A DNA stretch of 64,000 nucleotides from JBMDXB01 sp048594975. GTDB taxonomy: Bacteria; Acidobacteriota; Vicinamibacteria; Vicinamibacterales; 2-12-FULL-66-21. The translations under genes and the position numbers were made by a program. Location: contig JBMDXQ010000135.1 of the NCBI GenBank assembly GCA_048594975.1, positions 1-64,000 on the forward strand, given 5' to 3'. The notes beneath the pieces were generated by a model. That model worked only from the letters and a program-made list of their open reading frames with translations. It did no database searches and had not been told where the DNA came from. Shown one piece after another: positions 63,995 to 64,000 of the stretch; positions within the stretch are counted from its first letter, which is position 1; every line of letters starts with the position of its first letter.

Positions 63995-64000
63995 AAGGAC

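Noticed and set aside
1..64000. tRNA or rRNA genes
   Set aside because: I found no cloverleaf-like sequence with a T-loop consensus and no rRNA stretch; a tRNAscan run would settle it.

Overview
The window is 64 kb of very GC-rich, gene-dense bacterial DNA with Gram-negative envelope features: a TonB-dependent receptor with an N-terminal carboxypeptidase-regulatory-like domain, several predicted outer-membrane barrels, a System I cytochrome c maturation operon with a CxxxY-type CcmE, and many secreted lipoproteins with Ig/Fn3-like modules. Together these suggest an Acidobacteriota genome, plausibly of the Vicinamibacteria type. That assignment is inference; there is no rRNA in the window to prove it. 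I see no tRNA, rRNA, CRISPR array, integrase or transposase. The first ~40 bases are G-rich and look like a poor contig end.

Layout. 1-6980: truncated TonB-dependent receptor (-), a secreted barrel-like protein, ttcA (tRNA 2-thiolation), a GT4 glycosyltransferase and a GlpD-like dehydrogenase. 7076-19143: surface-polysaccharide genes. One GT-C membrane enzyme lies on +. A long, tightly overlapping - strand operon (19143 down to 9786) then encodes two GT4 glycosyltransferases, two SAM methyltransferases, an SDR epimerase, a left-handed beta-helix acyltransferase and two GT-C-type membrane proteins. 19293-25670: an SGNH-hydrolase lipoprotein with a flippase-like membrane protein, then two modular lipoproteins (called family A and family B here), a barrel protein and a LecA-like lectin-domain protein. 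25744-36895: a GT-C membrane protein divergent from a glycan-precursor operon. The operon holds GT2, a cytidylyltransferase-kinase fusion in reverse HldE order, GmhA, SDR, two related small membrane proteins with winged-helix-like tails, a UDP-galactopyranose-mutase-like flavoprotein, a TIM-barrel sugar isomerase, radical SAM and a second flippase-like protein. 37006-45168: a second radical SAM, GT2 + GT-C + SDR, a ribbon-helix-helix-like regulator, and a second pair of family B and family A lipoproteins. 45179-50959: a GH5-like hydrolase, an IPT-domain lipoprotein, a polyprenyl-phosphate GT2, a DedA-like protein and a GT-C. 51062-56052: barrel protein, inositol-monophosphatase family, RsbW-like kinase, aroA, aroK, metallophosphoesterase. 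56263-63994 (-): ccmE, ccmF-ccmH fusion, CcmI-like zinc-ribbon protein, a secreted membrane-anchored protein, ccmA, ccmB, ccmC, ccmD.

How it fits together. Most of 4278-50959 reads as one large envelope-glycan territory. It includes nucleotide-sugar and heptose-type precursor synthesis, lipid-linked glycosyl donors, many GT-C transferases, modification enzymes and secreted carbohydrate-active or carbohydrate-binding lipoproteins. Several promoters share a TTGA(C/A)N - 18 nt - TAtaaT-like layout, and several starts lie within about 15 nt of a -10 box.

The most unusual signals are: (1) a 163/164-bp palindromic element present twice in opposite orientation, each copy starting exactly in the stop codon of a family A lipoprotein gene; (2) a class of intergenic hairpins built from degenerate 7-9-bp words, a different word at most loci, inserted at nearly every joint of the ccm operon and read into protein in three places; (3) the mirrored A/B lipoprotein pairs; (4) the reversed HldE-like fusion beside radical SAM and paired membrane-winged-helix proteins; (5) three genes whose best start by Shine-Dalgarno spacing is CTG.
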